Positions 1-4,525 of a stretch of 5,699 nt of DNA are shown in pieces (the stretch's first letter is position 1; each line of letters starts with the position of its first letter). A model generated the notes under the pieces. The model ran no database searches, was not told where the DNA came from, and saw nothing but the letters and a program-made list of their open reading frames with translations. The DNA comes from an uncultured Desulfovibrio sp. (GTDB taxonomy: Bacteria > Desulfobacterota > Desulfovibrionia > Desulfovibrionales > Desulfovibrionaceae). The stretch spans positions 1 to 5,699 of the forward strand of contig USBZ01000067.1 of the NCBI GenBank assembly GCA_900553065.1, given 5' to 3'. Position numbers and translations under genes: made by a program.

Positions 1-180
1 CACGCCTTCGGAGGTGGCGCGGTCGGCACGCTTGGCGGCCTTGGAGAGGCCCTTCTGACGCAGCCAGTCGAGCGCCTTTTCCACGTCGGCTTCACATTCG
101 GTGAGAGCCTTCTTGCAGTCCATCATGCCGGCGCCGGTCTTGTCGCGCAGCTCCTTCACCATAGCAGCGGTAATAGCCAT
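1..180 (-). CDS. tsf: Elongation factor Ts, N-terminal 60 residues (partial, runs off the window)
   Basis: EF-Ts is the cytosolic guanine-nucleotide exchange factor that releases GDP from EF-Tu during translation elongation. The reading frame stays open from an ATG at 178-180 to the window edge and gives 60 residues. It begins MAITAAMVKELRDKTGAG, and residues 15-26 match the EF-Ts signature TGAGMMDCKKAL. The N-terminal UBA-like helical domain continues to about residue 55, ending in KGLSKAAKRA and then SEGV, as in other EF-Ts proteins. The exchange core and C-terminal part lie outside the window. An AAGGAG ribosome binding site (189-194) sits 8 bases before the ATG, which fixes the start. The gene follows rpsB by 28 bases with no terminator between them, so both are probably made from one transcript. 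Family assignment is certain; completeness cannot be judged. Confidence 0.97.
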   Translation of the reverse strand, partial: MAITAAMVKELRDKTGAGMMDCKKALTECEADVEKALDWLRQKGLSKAAKRADRATSEGV

Positions 181-188
181 TGGTTGTG

Positions 189-194
189 CTCCTT
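189..194 (-). promoter_or_regulatory. Ribosome binding site of tsf
   Basis: AAGGAG on the minus strand, 8 bases ahead of the tsf ATG. It lies inside the 28-base rpsB-tsf gap and supports separate initiation on a shared transcript. Confidence 0.9.
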
Positions 195-208
195 GAAAGA
201 AAAAGGGG

Positions 209-958
209 TTATTCAGCGGCTTCGGCCGTTTCGGCGGCCTTCTGCATGGCGACTTCGGGATCGGCCACTTCCTTGCTCTGAGCGGCGCCTTCGAGGCAGG
301 CTTCGGCCATGGCGTTCACGAACAGCTTGATGGCGCGGATGGCGTCGTCGTTGCCGGGAATGATGTAGTCGATGACGTCGGGATCGCAGTTGGTGTCGGT
401 GACGGCCACGATCGGGATGCCGAGCTTGCGGCATTCCTTCACGGCGATCTCTTCACGATGCGGGTCGATGATGAACACGAGCTGAGGCAGGCTGTCCATG
501 TCCTTGATGCCGCCGAGAGTGAGGTTCAGCTTGTCCAGTTCGCGCTGGAAGCTGAGGATTTCCTTCTTCTGATAGCGGTTGATGGAACCGTCGGCGAACA
601 TGGCTTCGAGCTTCTTCAGACGTTCGATGCTCTTCTGAATGGTCACGAAGTTGGTGAGGGTGCCGCCCATCCAGCGGTTGGTCACGGAAGGCTGACCGGC
701 ACGGGCAGCTTCGGCGGCCACGGCTTCCTGAGCCTGACGCTTGGTACCGATGAAGAGCACCTTGCCGCCGCTCGCAACGGTTTCCACGATCTTGTCATGG
801 GCGGTGCGGAACAGCTTCACAGTCTGCTGGAGGTCAATGATATGGATGCCGTTGCGGGCGCCGAAGATGAAGGGACGCATCTTGGGGTTCCAGCGACGGG
901 TCTGGTGGCCGAAGTGCACACCGGTTTCCAGCATCTGCTTCATGCTGACGTAAGCCAT
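209..958 (-). CDS. rpsB: 30S ribosomal protein S2
   Basis: S2 is a late-assembling protein of the small ribosomal subunit, needed with S1 for translation initiation. The 249-residue product has the S2 hallmarks in order: GVHFGHQTRRWNPKM (13-27), FIGTKRQAQ (69-77), NRWMGGTLTNF (94-104), IVAVTDTNCDP (183-193) and IPGNDDA (200-206). A short Ala/Glu-rich tail follows. The length is normal for the family. The ATG at 956-958 is chosen because an AAGGAG (966-971) lies 7 bases upstream and because homologues begin near MAYVSMKQML. An open frame continues upstream to 1066 but adds a 36-residue segment unlike S2. A second Met codon at 941-943 (residue 6) lacks its own ribosome binding site. tsf follows directly. 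The transcript leader can fold (993-1061), which suggests control by S2 itself as known in E. coli. Confidence 0.98.
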   Translation of the reverse strand: MAYVSMKQMLETGVHFGHQTRRWNPKMRPFIFGARNGIHIIDLQQTVKLFRTAHDKIVETVASGGKVLFIGTKRQAQEAVAAEAARAGQPSVTNRWMGGTLTNFVTIQKSIERLKKLEAMFADGSINRYQKKEILSFQRELDKLNLTLGGIKDMDSLPQLVFIIDPHREEIAVKECRKLGIPIVAVTDTNCDPDVIDYIIPGNDDAIRAIKLFVNAMAEACLEGAAQSKEVADPEVAMQKAAETAEAAE

Positions 959-965
959 GATAGTT

Positions 966-971
966 CTCCTT
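966..971 (-). promoter_or_regulatory. Ribosome binding site of rpsB (decides the start)
   Basis: AAGGAG on the minus strand, 7 bases before the ATG at 956-958. It rules out the longer open frame that begins at 1066 and favours this ATG over the internal one at 941-943. It lies 21 bases downstream of the leader stem's 3' arm. Confidence 0.9.
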
Positions 972-992
972 GAGAAAAAAGGGTTTGTCTTC

Positions 993-1061
993 CACATCGA
1001 CCCTGGCCCTTCACCCGTAAACGCCTTTCGTTTTCCGGGAACCCTGGCCGCTGCCGATGTG
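993..1061 (-). promoter_or_regulatory. Structured 5' leader of rpsB, candidate S2 autoregulatory element
   Basis: Read on the minus strand, positions 1061-1053 pair with 1001-993 in a 9-bp stem (CACAUCG with CGAUGUG, then G-U and C-G). Inside it, GGCC at 1049-1046 can pair with GGCC at 1008-1005. An inner hairpin forms from CCC at 1039-1037 with GGG at 1016-1014, a bulged G1036, G1035-C1017, an A-A mismatch, and AAACG (1033-1029) with CGUUU (1023-1019) around the loop AAAGG. The two arms also carry the direct repeat ACCCTGGCC (plus-strand 1000-1008 and 1041-1049). E. coli rpsB-tsf is known to be repressed by S2 acting on its leader. That this element does the same is inference from position and foldability; pairing was done by eye. 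Confidence 0.5.
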
Positions 1062-1064
1062 TGC

Positions 1065-1111
1065 ATTATGTGTAACTTGTGGTGTGTATCCTATTTTCGG
1101 GCGCAAGGCAA
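1065..1111 (-). promoter_or_regulatory. Candidate promoter region for rpsB-tsf
   Basis: Two overlapping weak sigma70-like readings exist on the minus strand. One is TTGCCT (1111-1106), a 17-base spacer and TACACA (1088-1083), which would start transcription near 1076 and include the whole leader stem. The other is a good -10 element, CATAAT (1070-1065), without a recognisable -35, which would start near 1058 and cut into the stem's 5' arm. Neither is decisive. Read-through from the exported-protein gene upstream is also possible, because no terminator is seen between them. Confidence 0.35.
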
Positions 1112-1135
1112 GTGTTTCCCGGCCGGTTCCGCGGA

Positions 1136-1849
1136 CTACTTCTTTTCCTCGCGGTTGCCGCGCACGATCATGTCGGCAAACGAGGAGGCCGTTTCCTTCA
1201 CCCAGTCCAGATGGGGACCGGGCTCCTCCGCGCCCAGCATGGAGGTCACGGTCACGAAGAGCACCGTGTCCTTCACCGGCACCACCGCCGTGCTCATGGC
1301 CGTGGAAAGCCATATCTTTTCCCCGTGCTCGGCCATGTTGTAGTGAATGAGGCTCGTGTACAGATAGGCGCTCGAGGTGCGCACCGAGTCCACAAGAAGC
1401 GGCCTGCCCGTGGCGAGCGATTCGTTGATCGCCTTTTCCCGGTTTTCCAGCTCCTGGGCGGGGGTGTCCGTGCGGCTGCGCGGAATGTGCGCAAAGCCGA
1501 TGAAAAGGCCTTCCGTGGAGCGCGCCAGAAGATCGGCGTCCTTGGCATCCAGAGGTCGGCTCTGACCCTGCATGGCGCAGATGAGCACCTGTCGCGTCAC
1601 CGCGTCGCGGTTGCCGTAGCGGTACTGCTGCGCCATGTACTGGGGAAGATACATCCTGAGAAGTCTGCCGCGGCGCACGGCATCCTTTTCCGTGTCCTGA
1701 AAGAGGTCGGAAGAATGGTCGGCCAGTTCCGCAAAGCCGTCGGGCGCGGCGAATTTCAGGCTGTCCACGCCGTCGTCGAAGGCGGCATGGGCCGGAGAAA
1801 CAAGAAAAAGCAGCATGAGAACGGCAAAGAGAAAAGGCTGTCGCGGCAT
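1136..1849 (-). CDS. Exported protein of unknown function, 237 residues
   Basis: I do not recognise this protein. It opens with a clear Sec signal peptide: a short basic start (MPRQ), a hydrophobic core at about 5-18, and an Ala-His-Ala end predicting cleavage after residue 22. There is no lipobox cysteine, so a soluble periplasmic protein of about 215 residues is expected. The mature part begins AFDDGVDSLKFAAPDGFAEL. It has a charged middle (about 51-66 and 130-145) and ends in a hydrophobic, strand-like stretch (about 179-205) followed by DWVKETASSFADMIVRG and a basic tail. The only cysteine is residue 91. No second membrane segment or catalytic motif is visible. The start is supported by AAGGAG (1855-1860), 5 bases before the ATG. 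Its stop is 177 bases upstream of rpsB, without an obvious terminator. The signal peptide and clean start argue for a real gene; function is unknown. Confidence 0.85.
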   Translation of the reverse strand: MPRQPFLFAVLMLLFLVSPAHAAFDDGVDSLKFAAPDGFAELADHSSDLFQDTEKDAVRRGRLLRMYLPQYMAQQYRYGNRDAVTRQVLICAMQGQSRPLDAKDADLLARSTEGLFIGFAHIPRSRTDTPAQELENREKAINESLATGRPLLVDSVRTSSAYLYTSLIHYNMAEHGEKIWLSTAMSTAVVPVKDTVLFVTVTSMLGAEEPGPHLDWVKETASSFADMIVRGNREEKK

Positions 1850-1864
1850 GAGGACTCCTTATGG

Positions 1865-1884
1865 AAAAAAGGCCCTGGCGGCCT
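1865..1884 (-). promoter_or_regulatory. Terminator-like hairpin in the leader of the exported-protein gene
   Basis: On the minus strand AGGCC (1884-1880), loop GCCAG and GGCCT (1874-1870) form a 5-bp GC-rich stem running into six U residues (1870-1865). It ends only 4 bases before the ribosome binding site at 1860-1855. An alternative hairpin, GCGG-CAGG-CCGC (1889-1878), uses part of the same arm and would exclude it. It may be an attenuator or chance; the stem is short. Confidence 0.3.
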
Positions 1885-1972
1885 GCCGCGAGAGTTGCCC
1901 GCAGGCGCGCTTTTGTCAAGAAGGCGCGTTCCGGATCGCTGCTTCGTCCGGAGATAGGCCAAGGCTTCCGGC

Positions 1973-2001
1973 TTGACCATGCGCCCGCAGAATATTAAAA
2001 G
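1973..2001 (+). promoter_or_regulatory. Candidate sigma70-type promoter for the UPF0173 gene
   Basis: TTGACC (1973-1978, five of six consensus bases) is followed after 17 bases by TAAAAG (1996-2001, four of six) in the only AT-rich stretch of the divergent spacer. Transcription would start near 2008 and leave a leader of about 87 bases. A different -10 choice, TATTAA at 1993-1998, gives a 14-base spacer and is less likely. No operator-like repeat is evident around it. Confidence 0.45.
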
Positions 2002-2083
2002 AATAAACCGTTTCCATCCCTCCGGCGTTCGTTCCGGCAGGGCAGGGGGCGCATGCTCCCCGTTTCATCCCCCCCCTACGTTC

Positions 2084-2090
2084 AAGGAGG
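2084..2090 (+). promoter_or_regulatory. Ribosome binding site of the UPF0173 gene (decides the start)
   Basis: A full AAGGAGG lies 4 bases before the ATG at 2095. It excludes an in-frame ATG at 2053, whose 14 extra residues (MLPVSSPPYVQGGR) would translate this site and a C8 run. Confidence 0.9.
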
Positions 2091-2094
2091 AAGA

Positions 2095-2793
2095 ATGTCT
2101 CAGCTGCACATCATCTGGTATGGTCACGCCAACGTCATGTTCAGAGAAAACGGCGTGTCCGTGCTTGTGGATCCGTTCTTTGAAGGCAACCCCTTTGCTC
2201 CCGACTGGCGTGAAATTCCGCGTCCCGACATCGTTGCCGTCACCCACGATCACGGCGATCATCTCGGTCAGGCCGTGGAAATCGTGCGCACCACCGGCGC
2301 CACGCTCTACTGCATCGCCGATCTTGTGGGCTATTTCCGCGAACGCGGCGTGCCGGAAGGGCAGATCATCAACTACGGCATGGGCGGCAACGTGGACGGC
2401 ACGCTGGAATGCAAGGGCGTGAAGATCACCATGACCCAGGCCTTCCACTCCGCGGCCATCGGCTCTCCCGTGGGCTATGTGATCGAAATGCCCGGCGGAC
2501 ATACCATATATCACGCCGGCGACACCGGTCTTTTCGGCGACATGTCGCTCATTGCCGACCGCTTCAAGCTCGACCTGGCCCTGCTGCCCGCAGGCGGCGT
2601 GTTCACGATGGACGGCCCGCTGGCCGCCAGAGCCGCCGAGCTTCTCGGCGTGCCCGTGGCCATGCCCATCCACTACAAGACCTTCCCCGTGCTCGCCCAG
2701 AGTGCCGACGCCTTCGTGGAAGCGCTGAAGGAACACGCGCCCGACTGCCGTCCGCTGGTCATGAATCCCGGCGAAATGGTGGTTCTGGACTGA
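2095..2793 (+). CDS. UPF0173-type metal-dependent hydrolase (metallo-beta-lactamase fold)
   Basis: The 232-residue product is a cytosolic metallo-beta-lactamase-fold protein of the UPF0173 (YtkL-like) group. The metal-binding signature THDHGDHLG provides H51, H53, D55 and H56. Further ligands are likely H118 (AFHS), D143 (HAGDTGLFGD) and H193 (MPIHYKTFP). All residues of a dinuclear metal site are therefore present, and the protein should be an active hydrolase. Its beginning, LHIIWYGHANVMF, is the usual first strand and loop of this group, and the length is typical. The physiological substrate of UPF0173 proteins is not established, and the neighbours do not reveal it: the gene sits alone between a divergent exported-protein gene and a 368-base spacer. 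There is no signal peptide. It probably has its own promoter at 1973-2001. Family assignment is firm; substrate is unknown. Confidence 0.95.
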   Translation: MSQLHIIWYGHANVMFRENGVSVLVDPFFEGNPFAPDWREIPRPDIVAVTHDHGDHLGQAVEIVRTTGATLYCIADLVGYFRERGVPEGQIINYGMGGNVDGTLECKGVKITMTQAFHSAAIGSPVGYVIEMPGGHTIYHAGDTGLFGDMSLIADRFKLDLALLPAGGVFTMDGPLAARAAELLGVPVAMPIHYKTFPVLAQSADAFVEALKEHAPDCRPLVMNPGEMVVLD

Positions 2794-2814
2794 TTTCTTT
2801 TTGTCGATCGTCAT

Positions 2815-2840
2815 CCGGAGAAGGGGCGTTCCTTTTCCGG
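2815..2840 (+). terminator. Hairpin after the UPF0173 gene, possible transcript end
   Basis: CCGGAGAAGG (2815-2824) pairs with CCTTTTCCGG (2831-2840) in a 10-bp stem with one G-U pair and a 6-base loop, 22 bases after the stop codon. No U-run follows, so it is not a classical intrinsic terminator; it could stabilise a 3' end. The same left arm is also perfectly complementary to CCTTCTCCGG at 2879-2888, a second possible partner. Confidence 0.35.
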
Positions 2841-2903
2841 GCGTTGCCGGAATGTGCGGCAGGCGTCCGGCGGGGAATCCTTCTCCGGCGCTTTTCTCTC
2901 CGA

Positions 2904-2931
2904 CCCGGAAGTGAGACCGGAAATTTCCGGG
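2904..2931. repeat. Nested palindromes around CCGGAAATTTCCGG
   Basis: CCGGAAATTTCCGG (2917-2930) is a perfect 14-base palindrome. Its right half can instead pair with CCCGGAA at 2904-2910 (right arm TTCCGGG, 2925-2931), giving a 7-bp stem with a 14-base loop. As DNA it looks like a dimeric protein site; as RNA the longer-loop hairpin is favoured, because a perfect palindrome has no loop. A T6 run follows at 2950-2955. Confidence 0.5.
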
Positions 2932-2957
2932 AATCATTCTTCCTGTCTCTTTTTTCG

Positions 2958-3005
2958 CGCTCTTCCGGCGGCGGAATCCGTCCGGCATCCTCCGCCGGAA
3001 GAGCG
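2958..3005. repeat. Perfect 14-bp inverted repeat with 20-base loop
   Basis: The left arm CGCTCTTCCGGCGG (2958-2971) and right arm CCGCCGGAAGAGCG (2992-3005) are exact reverse complements separated by 20 bases. Two outer bases on each side add a G-U and a C-G pair in the plus-strand RNA. It is the strongest hairpin of the spacer and resembles a REP-type palindromic unit, but only one copy lies in this window. Confidence 0.7.
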
Positions 3006-3017
3006 TGTTTCGCTCTT
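2999..3017 (+). repeat. Alternative hairpin AAGAGCG / CGCTCTT sharing an arm with the 14-bp repeat
   Basis: AAGAGCG (2999-3005) is followed by TGTTT and CGCTCTT (3011-3017), a 7-bp stem with a 5-base loop. Its left arm is the outer half of the right arm of the larger repeat at 2958-3005, so the two structures exclude each other. Only two further T residues (to 3018) follow, so it is a poor terminator. Confidence 0.45.
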
Positions 3018-3031
3018 TGCCGGGCGTCTTC

Positions 3032-3053
3032 TCCCTTCCGGTTGCGGAAGGGA
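3032..3053. repeat. 9-bp hairpin with GTTG loop
   Basis: TCCCTTCCG (3032-3040), GTTG, CGGAAGGGA (3045-3053) is a perfect compact hairpin just upstream of the proposed promoter for the lptF unit. It could end transcripts coming from the left or be another copy of the TTCCGG-type palindrome. No adequate U-run follows on either strand. Confidence 0.55.
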
Positions 3054-3064
3054 CAATTTCCTTC

Positions 3065-3093
3065 TTCATCATTTCCGCGAAACGCGTTATCAT
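3065..3093 (+). promoter_or_regulatory. Candidate promoter for the 64-residue gene, lptF and lptG
   Basis: TATCAT (3088-3093) matches five of six -10 consensus bases and lies 17 bases after TTCATC (3065-3070), a weak -35 with three of six. The start would be near 3100, giving a leader of about 60 bases that contains the hairpin at 3107-3126. No stronger promoter is seen before the operon. Confidence 0.4.
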
Positions 3094-3106
3094 GCTTTTG
3101 CTTCCC

Positions 3107-3126
3107 GCCGCGGCGAACGTCGCGGC
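3107..3126 (+). promoter_or_regulatory. GC-rich hairpin in the leader of the lptF unit
   Basis: GCCGCGGC (3107-3114), loop GAAC and GTCGCGGC (3119-3126) form an 8-bp stem with one G-U pair. It lies 22 bases before the GGAG of the first gene and 35 bases before its ATG. It may protect or regulate the leader; no ligand or protein motif is recognised. Confidence 0.35.
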
Positions 3127-3161
3127 CGAATATCTATCACACGCCTGTGGAGACTTCTCGT

Positions 3162-3356
3162 ATGGCCACCGTTATGCAGCATGAAGAACTGGTACGTCGC
3201 GCGCTCAATTATATCATGGAGCGCAGACGCGAATGCCCCGGTACGGGCACGGCCGAACTTCTCGACAGCGCGGGCGCGCGCTTCAATCTTTCCCCTCTCG
3301 ATCAGGAGGCTCTGGAACGGCTGCTGGAGCTGCAGTCCGGCGAGGACAGGGCATGA
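3162..3356 (+). CDS. Small cytosolic protein of unknown function, first gene of the lptF-lptG unit
   Basis: This is a 64-residue protein that I do not recognise. It has no signal peptide, membrane segment or cysteine pair (a single Cys25) and contains no lysine. It is acidic, with 12 Asp/Glu against 8 Arg. Two helices are likely: one at about 6-24 (HEELVRRALNYIMERRRE) and one at about 44-58 (SPLDQEALERLLELQ), joined by a Gly/Thr-containing turn and AELLDSAGARFN. The compact helical layout would suit a small protein-binding or adaptor role, but this is only inference. GGAG (3149-3152) lies 9 bases before the ATG at 3162; a Met codon at 3174 is a less supported alternative. The stop TGA overlaps the lptF ATG (ATGA, 3353-3356), so the two genes should be co-transcribed and translationally coupled. 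The start signal, composition and overlap make it a probable real gene. Confidence 0.75.
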   Translation: MATVMQHEELVRRALNYIMERRRECPGTGTAELLDSAGARFNLSPLDQEALERLLELQSGEDRA

Positions 3357-4525
3357 GTCTTCTTCAGCGTCGTCTGTTTCTGGAACACGCCAAGACCTTC
3401 TTTCTGGCCATGGCGGTTCTTCTGCTGTTCATTCTCATGGGGCGGGCTCTTCAGCTGCGCGACATGCTCCTCGGGCTTGAACTCAATATCTGGGATACGC
3501 TGAAGCTGTTCGGCTATCTGAGTCCGTTCTTTCTGCTCATCATCTGTCCCATTGCCTGCATGCTTGCCGTGTTTCTCACCTTCCTGCGCATGAGCACCGA
3601 CAGAGAACTCGTGGCGCTCAAGGCCGGCGGCGTGAGTCTGTATCAGATGCTGCCCGCGCCGCTTCTCTTTTCCGTGCTCTGCGCGCTGTTCGGCTTCTGG
3701 ATCTCCCTGTACTGGCAGGCCTGGGGCATGGGACATTTCCGGGCCGAAGTGCTGGACATAGCAAGCGGCAGCGCCCGCGTGGTGGTGCAGCCCGGCGTGT
3801 TCAACAAGGACGTGCCCGATATGGTCATGTTCGCCCGCAAGGTCGATCCCGTGAACGGCACGCTGGCCGGAGTCATGGTGGAGGATCGCCGGGCCGGAGA
3901 CACCAGAATGACCATTCTCGCGCCGGAAGGCAGTCTTGACTCCGACTACGAGAACGGCGAAATCGTGTTCCTGCTCAAGGACGGACGAAGCTACACGGAA
4001 AAGGACGACGTGCTTTCCATCATGGGCTTTCAGGAATACGCCGTGCGCCTGAGCTTCGACTCTCTGTTCAAGGGCGTGGACATGGGCCCGGTCAAACCCA
4101 AGGAATACACCTGGCAGCGCCTTTACGACACGCAGAACGAACGCGAGCTGCAGAAAACCGATCCGCGCATGGCCAGAAAAATCGTGGTGGAACGGCACAA
4201 GCGCCATGTGTTCCCCATTTCCTGCGTGATTCTGTGCATTTTCGTCATACCCATCGCCACCTCGTTTCAGGGCCTCAAGCAGCAGACCGGCGTGGTCATG
4301 GCGCTCATGCTGTTCCTTGTGTACTACAGTCTGCTCATGCTGGGCATCAGTCTCGGAGAAAGCGGCGATCTGGATCCGATGATCGGCCTCTGGGTGCCCA
4401 ACGCCCTGTTCCTGATACTCGGCATCTACGGCATGCGGCTGGCTGCGCAGGAGCGCATGCCGCGCATCACGGAATACTGGAATTCCCGCGCAGGACGCAA
4501 AAAGAAAAAGGGGAATGACGCATGA
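3353..4525 (+). CDS. lptF: LPS export ABC transporter permease LptF (YjgP/YjgQ family)
   Basis: LptF is one half of the inner-membrane LptB2FG transporter that extracts lipopolysaccharide and pushes it onto the LptC/LptA bridge to the outer membrane. The 390-residue protein has the family layout: membrane segments at about 14-33, 55-78 and 98-121, a periplasmic beta-rich domain at about 125-285, then membrane segments at about 287-305, 312-334 and 343-363. The cytoplasmic coupling segment STDRELVALKAGG (81-93) carries E85, at the place where E. coli LptF and LptG have a glutamate that docks on LptB. The C-terminus is basic and cytosolic (RAGRKKKKGNDA). The ATG at 3353 is preceded by GAGG (3342-3345) and overlaps the previous stop. 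Upstream in-frame codons reach back to 3233 but belong to another frame of the preceding gene. The lptG ATG overlaps its stop. LptF and LptG are paralogues; gene order and sequence favour LptF for this one. Confidence 0.93.
   Translation: MSLLQRRLFLEHAKTFFLAMAVLLLFILMGRALQLRDMLLGLELNIWDTLKLFGYLSPFFLLIICPIACMLAVFLTFLRMSTDRELVALKAGGVSLYQMLPAPLLFSVLCALFGFWISLYWQAWGMGHFRAEVLDIASGSARVVVQPGVFNKDVPDMVMFARKVDPVNGTLAGVMVEDRRAGDTRMTILAPEGSLDSDYENGEIVFLLKDGRSYTEKDDVLSIMGFQEYAVRLSFDSLFKGVDMGPVKPKEYTWQRLYDTQNERELQKTDPRMARKIVVERHKRHVFPISCVILCIFVIPIATSFQGLKQQTGVVMALMLFLVYYSLLMLGISLGESGDLDPMIGLWVPNALFLILGIYGMRLAAQERMPRITEYWNSRAGRKKKKGNDA
4508..4513 (+). promoter_or_regulatory. Ribosome binding site of lptG inside the lptF 3' end
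   Basis: AAGGGG, 8 bases before the lptG ATG, lies within the codons for the Lys-rich tail of LptF. One A-rich stretch therefore encodes the basic tail and also provides the initiation signal of the next gene. Confidence 0.7.

Larger units (their letters stand above)
2794..3161. other. Intergenic region without a convincing gene, dense in inverted repeats
   Basis: This 368-base stretch holds no reading frame with a ribosome binding site or protein-like composition. It contains at least five hairpin-forming inverted repeats, most built around TTCCGG or CCGGAA, which together occur eight times between 2835 and 3041. The last 100 bases carry the likely promoter and leader of the downstream lptF-lptG unit. 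The repeats could be transcript-end structures, a REP-like palindromic cluster or a regulatory RNA; the sequence alone does not decide. Confidence 0.7.

Noticed and set aside
959..1066. N-terminal extension of rpsB by 36 residues
   Set aside because: The open frame continues upstream, but the residues do not resemble S2. The region overlaps the folded leader, and a good ribosome binding site precedes the ATG at 956-958.
1914..1919. Perfect TTGACA on the minus strand as -35 of the exported-protein promoter
   Set aside because: No acceptable -10 lies 16-18 bases downstream; the 17-base position reads AACTCT.
1079..1957. 292-residue rightward open frame opposite the exported-protein gene
   Set aside because: The leftward frame has a signal peptide and a good ribosome binding site. 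The rightward frame is Arg/His/Gly-rich and has neither.
2053..2094. Earlier ATG for the UPF0173 protein
   Set aside because: It has no ribosome binding site and would translate the C8 run and the AAGGAGG of the true start.
2065..3093. Long leftward open frame opposite the UPF0173 gene
   Set aside because: It is antisense to a clearly conserved metallo-beta-lactamase-fold gene. His/Gly/Val-rich composition and lack of a start signal mark it as a high-GC shadow. The same holds for leftward frames opposite lptF and lptG and for the rightward frame opposite rpsB (458-973).
2854..3480. 208-residue rightward open frame crossing the spacer
   Set aside because: It runs through the palindromes and then out of frame across the 64-residue gene and lptF. 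It has no ribosome binding site, and its Arg/Ser/Pro-rich composition is typical of a shadow frame.
4499..4525. Possible -1 frameshift on the A-rich run at the lptF end giving an LptF-LptG fusion
   Set aside because: A -1 shift would enter the lptG frame, but it meets TGA at 4516-4518 before the lptG ATG, so no fusion can form. The A/G run is explained by the Lys-rich tail and the lptG ribosome binding site.
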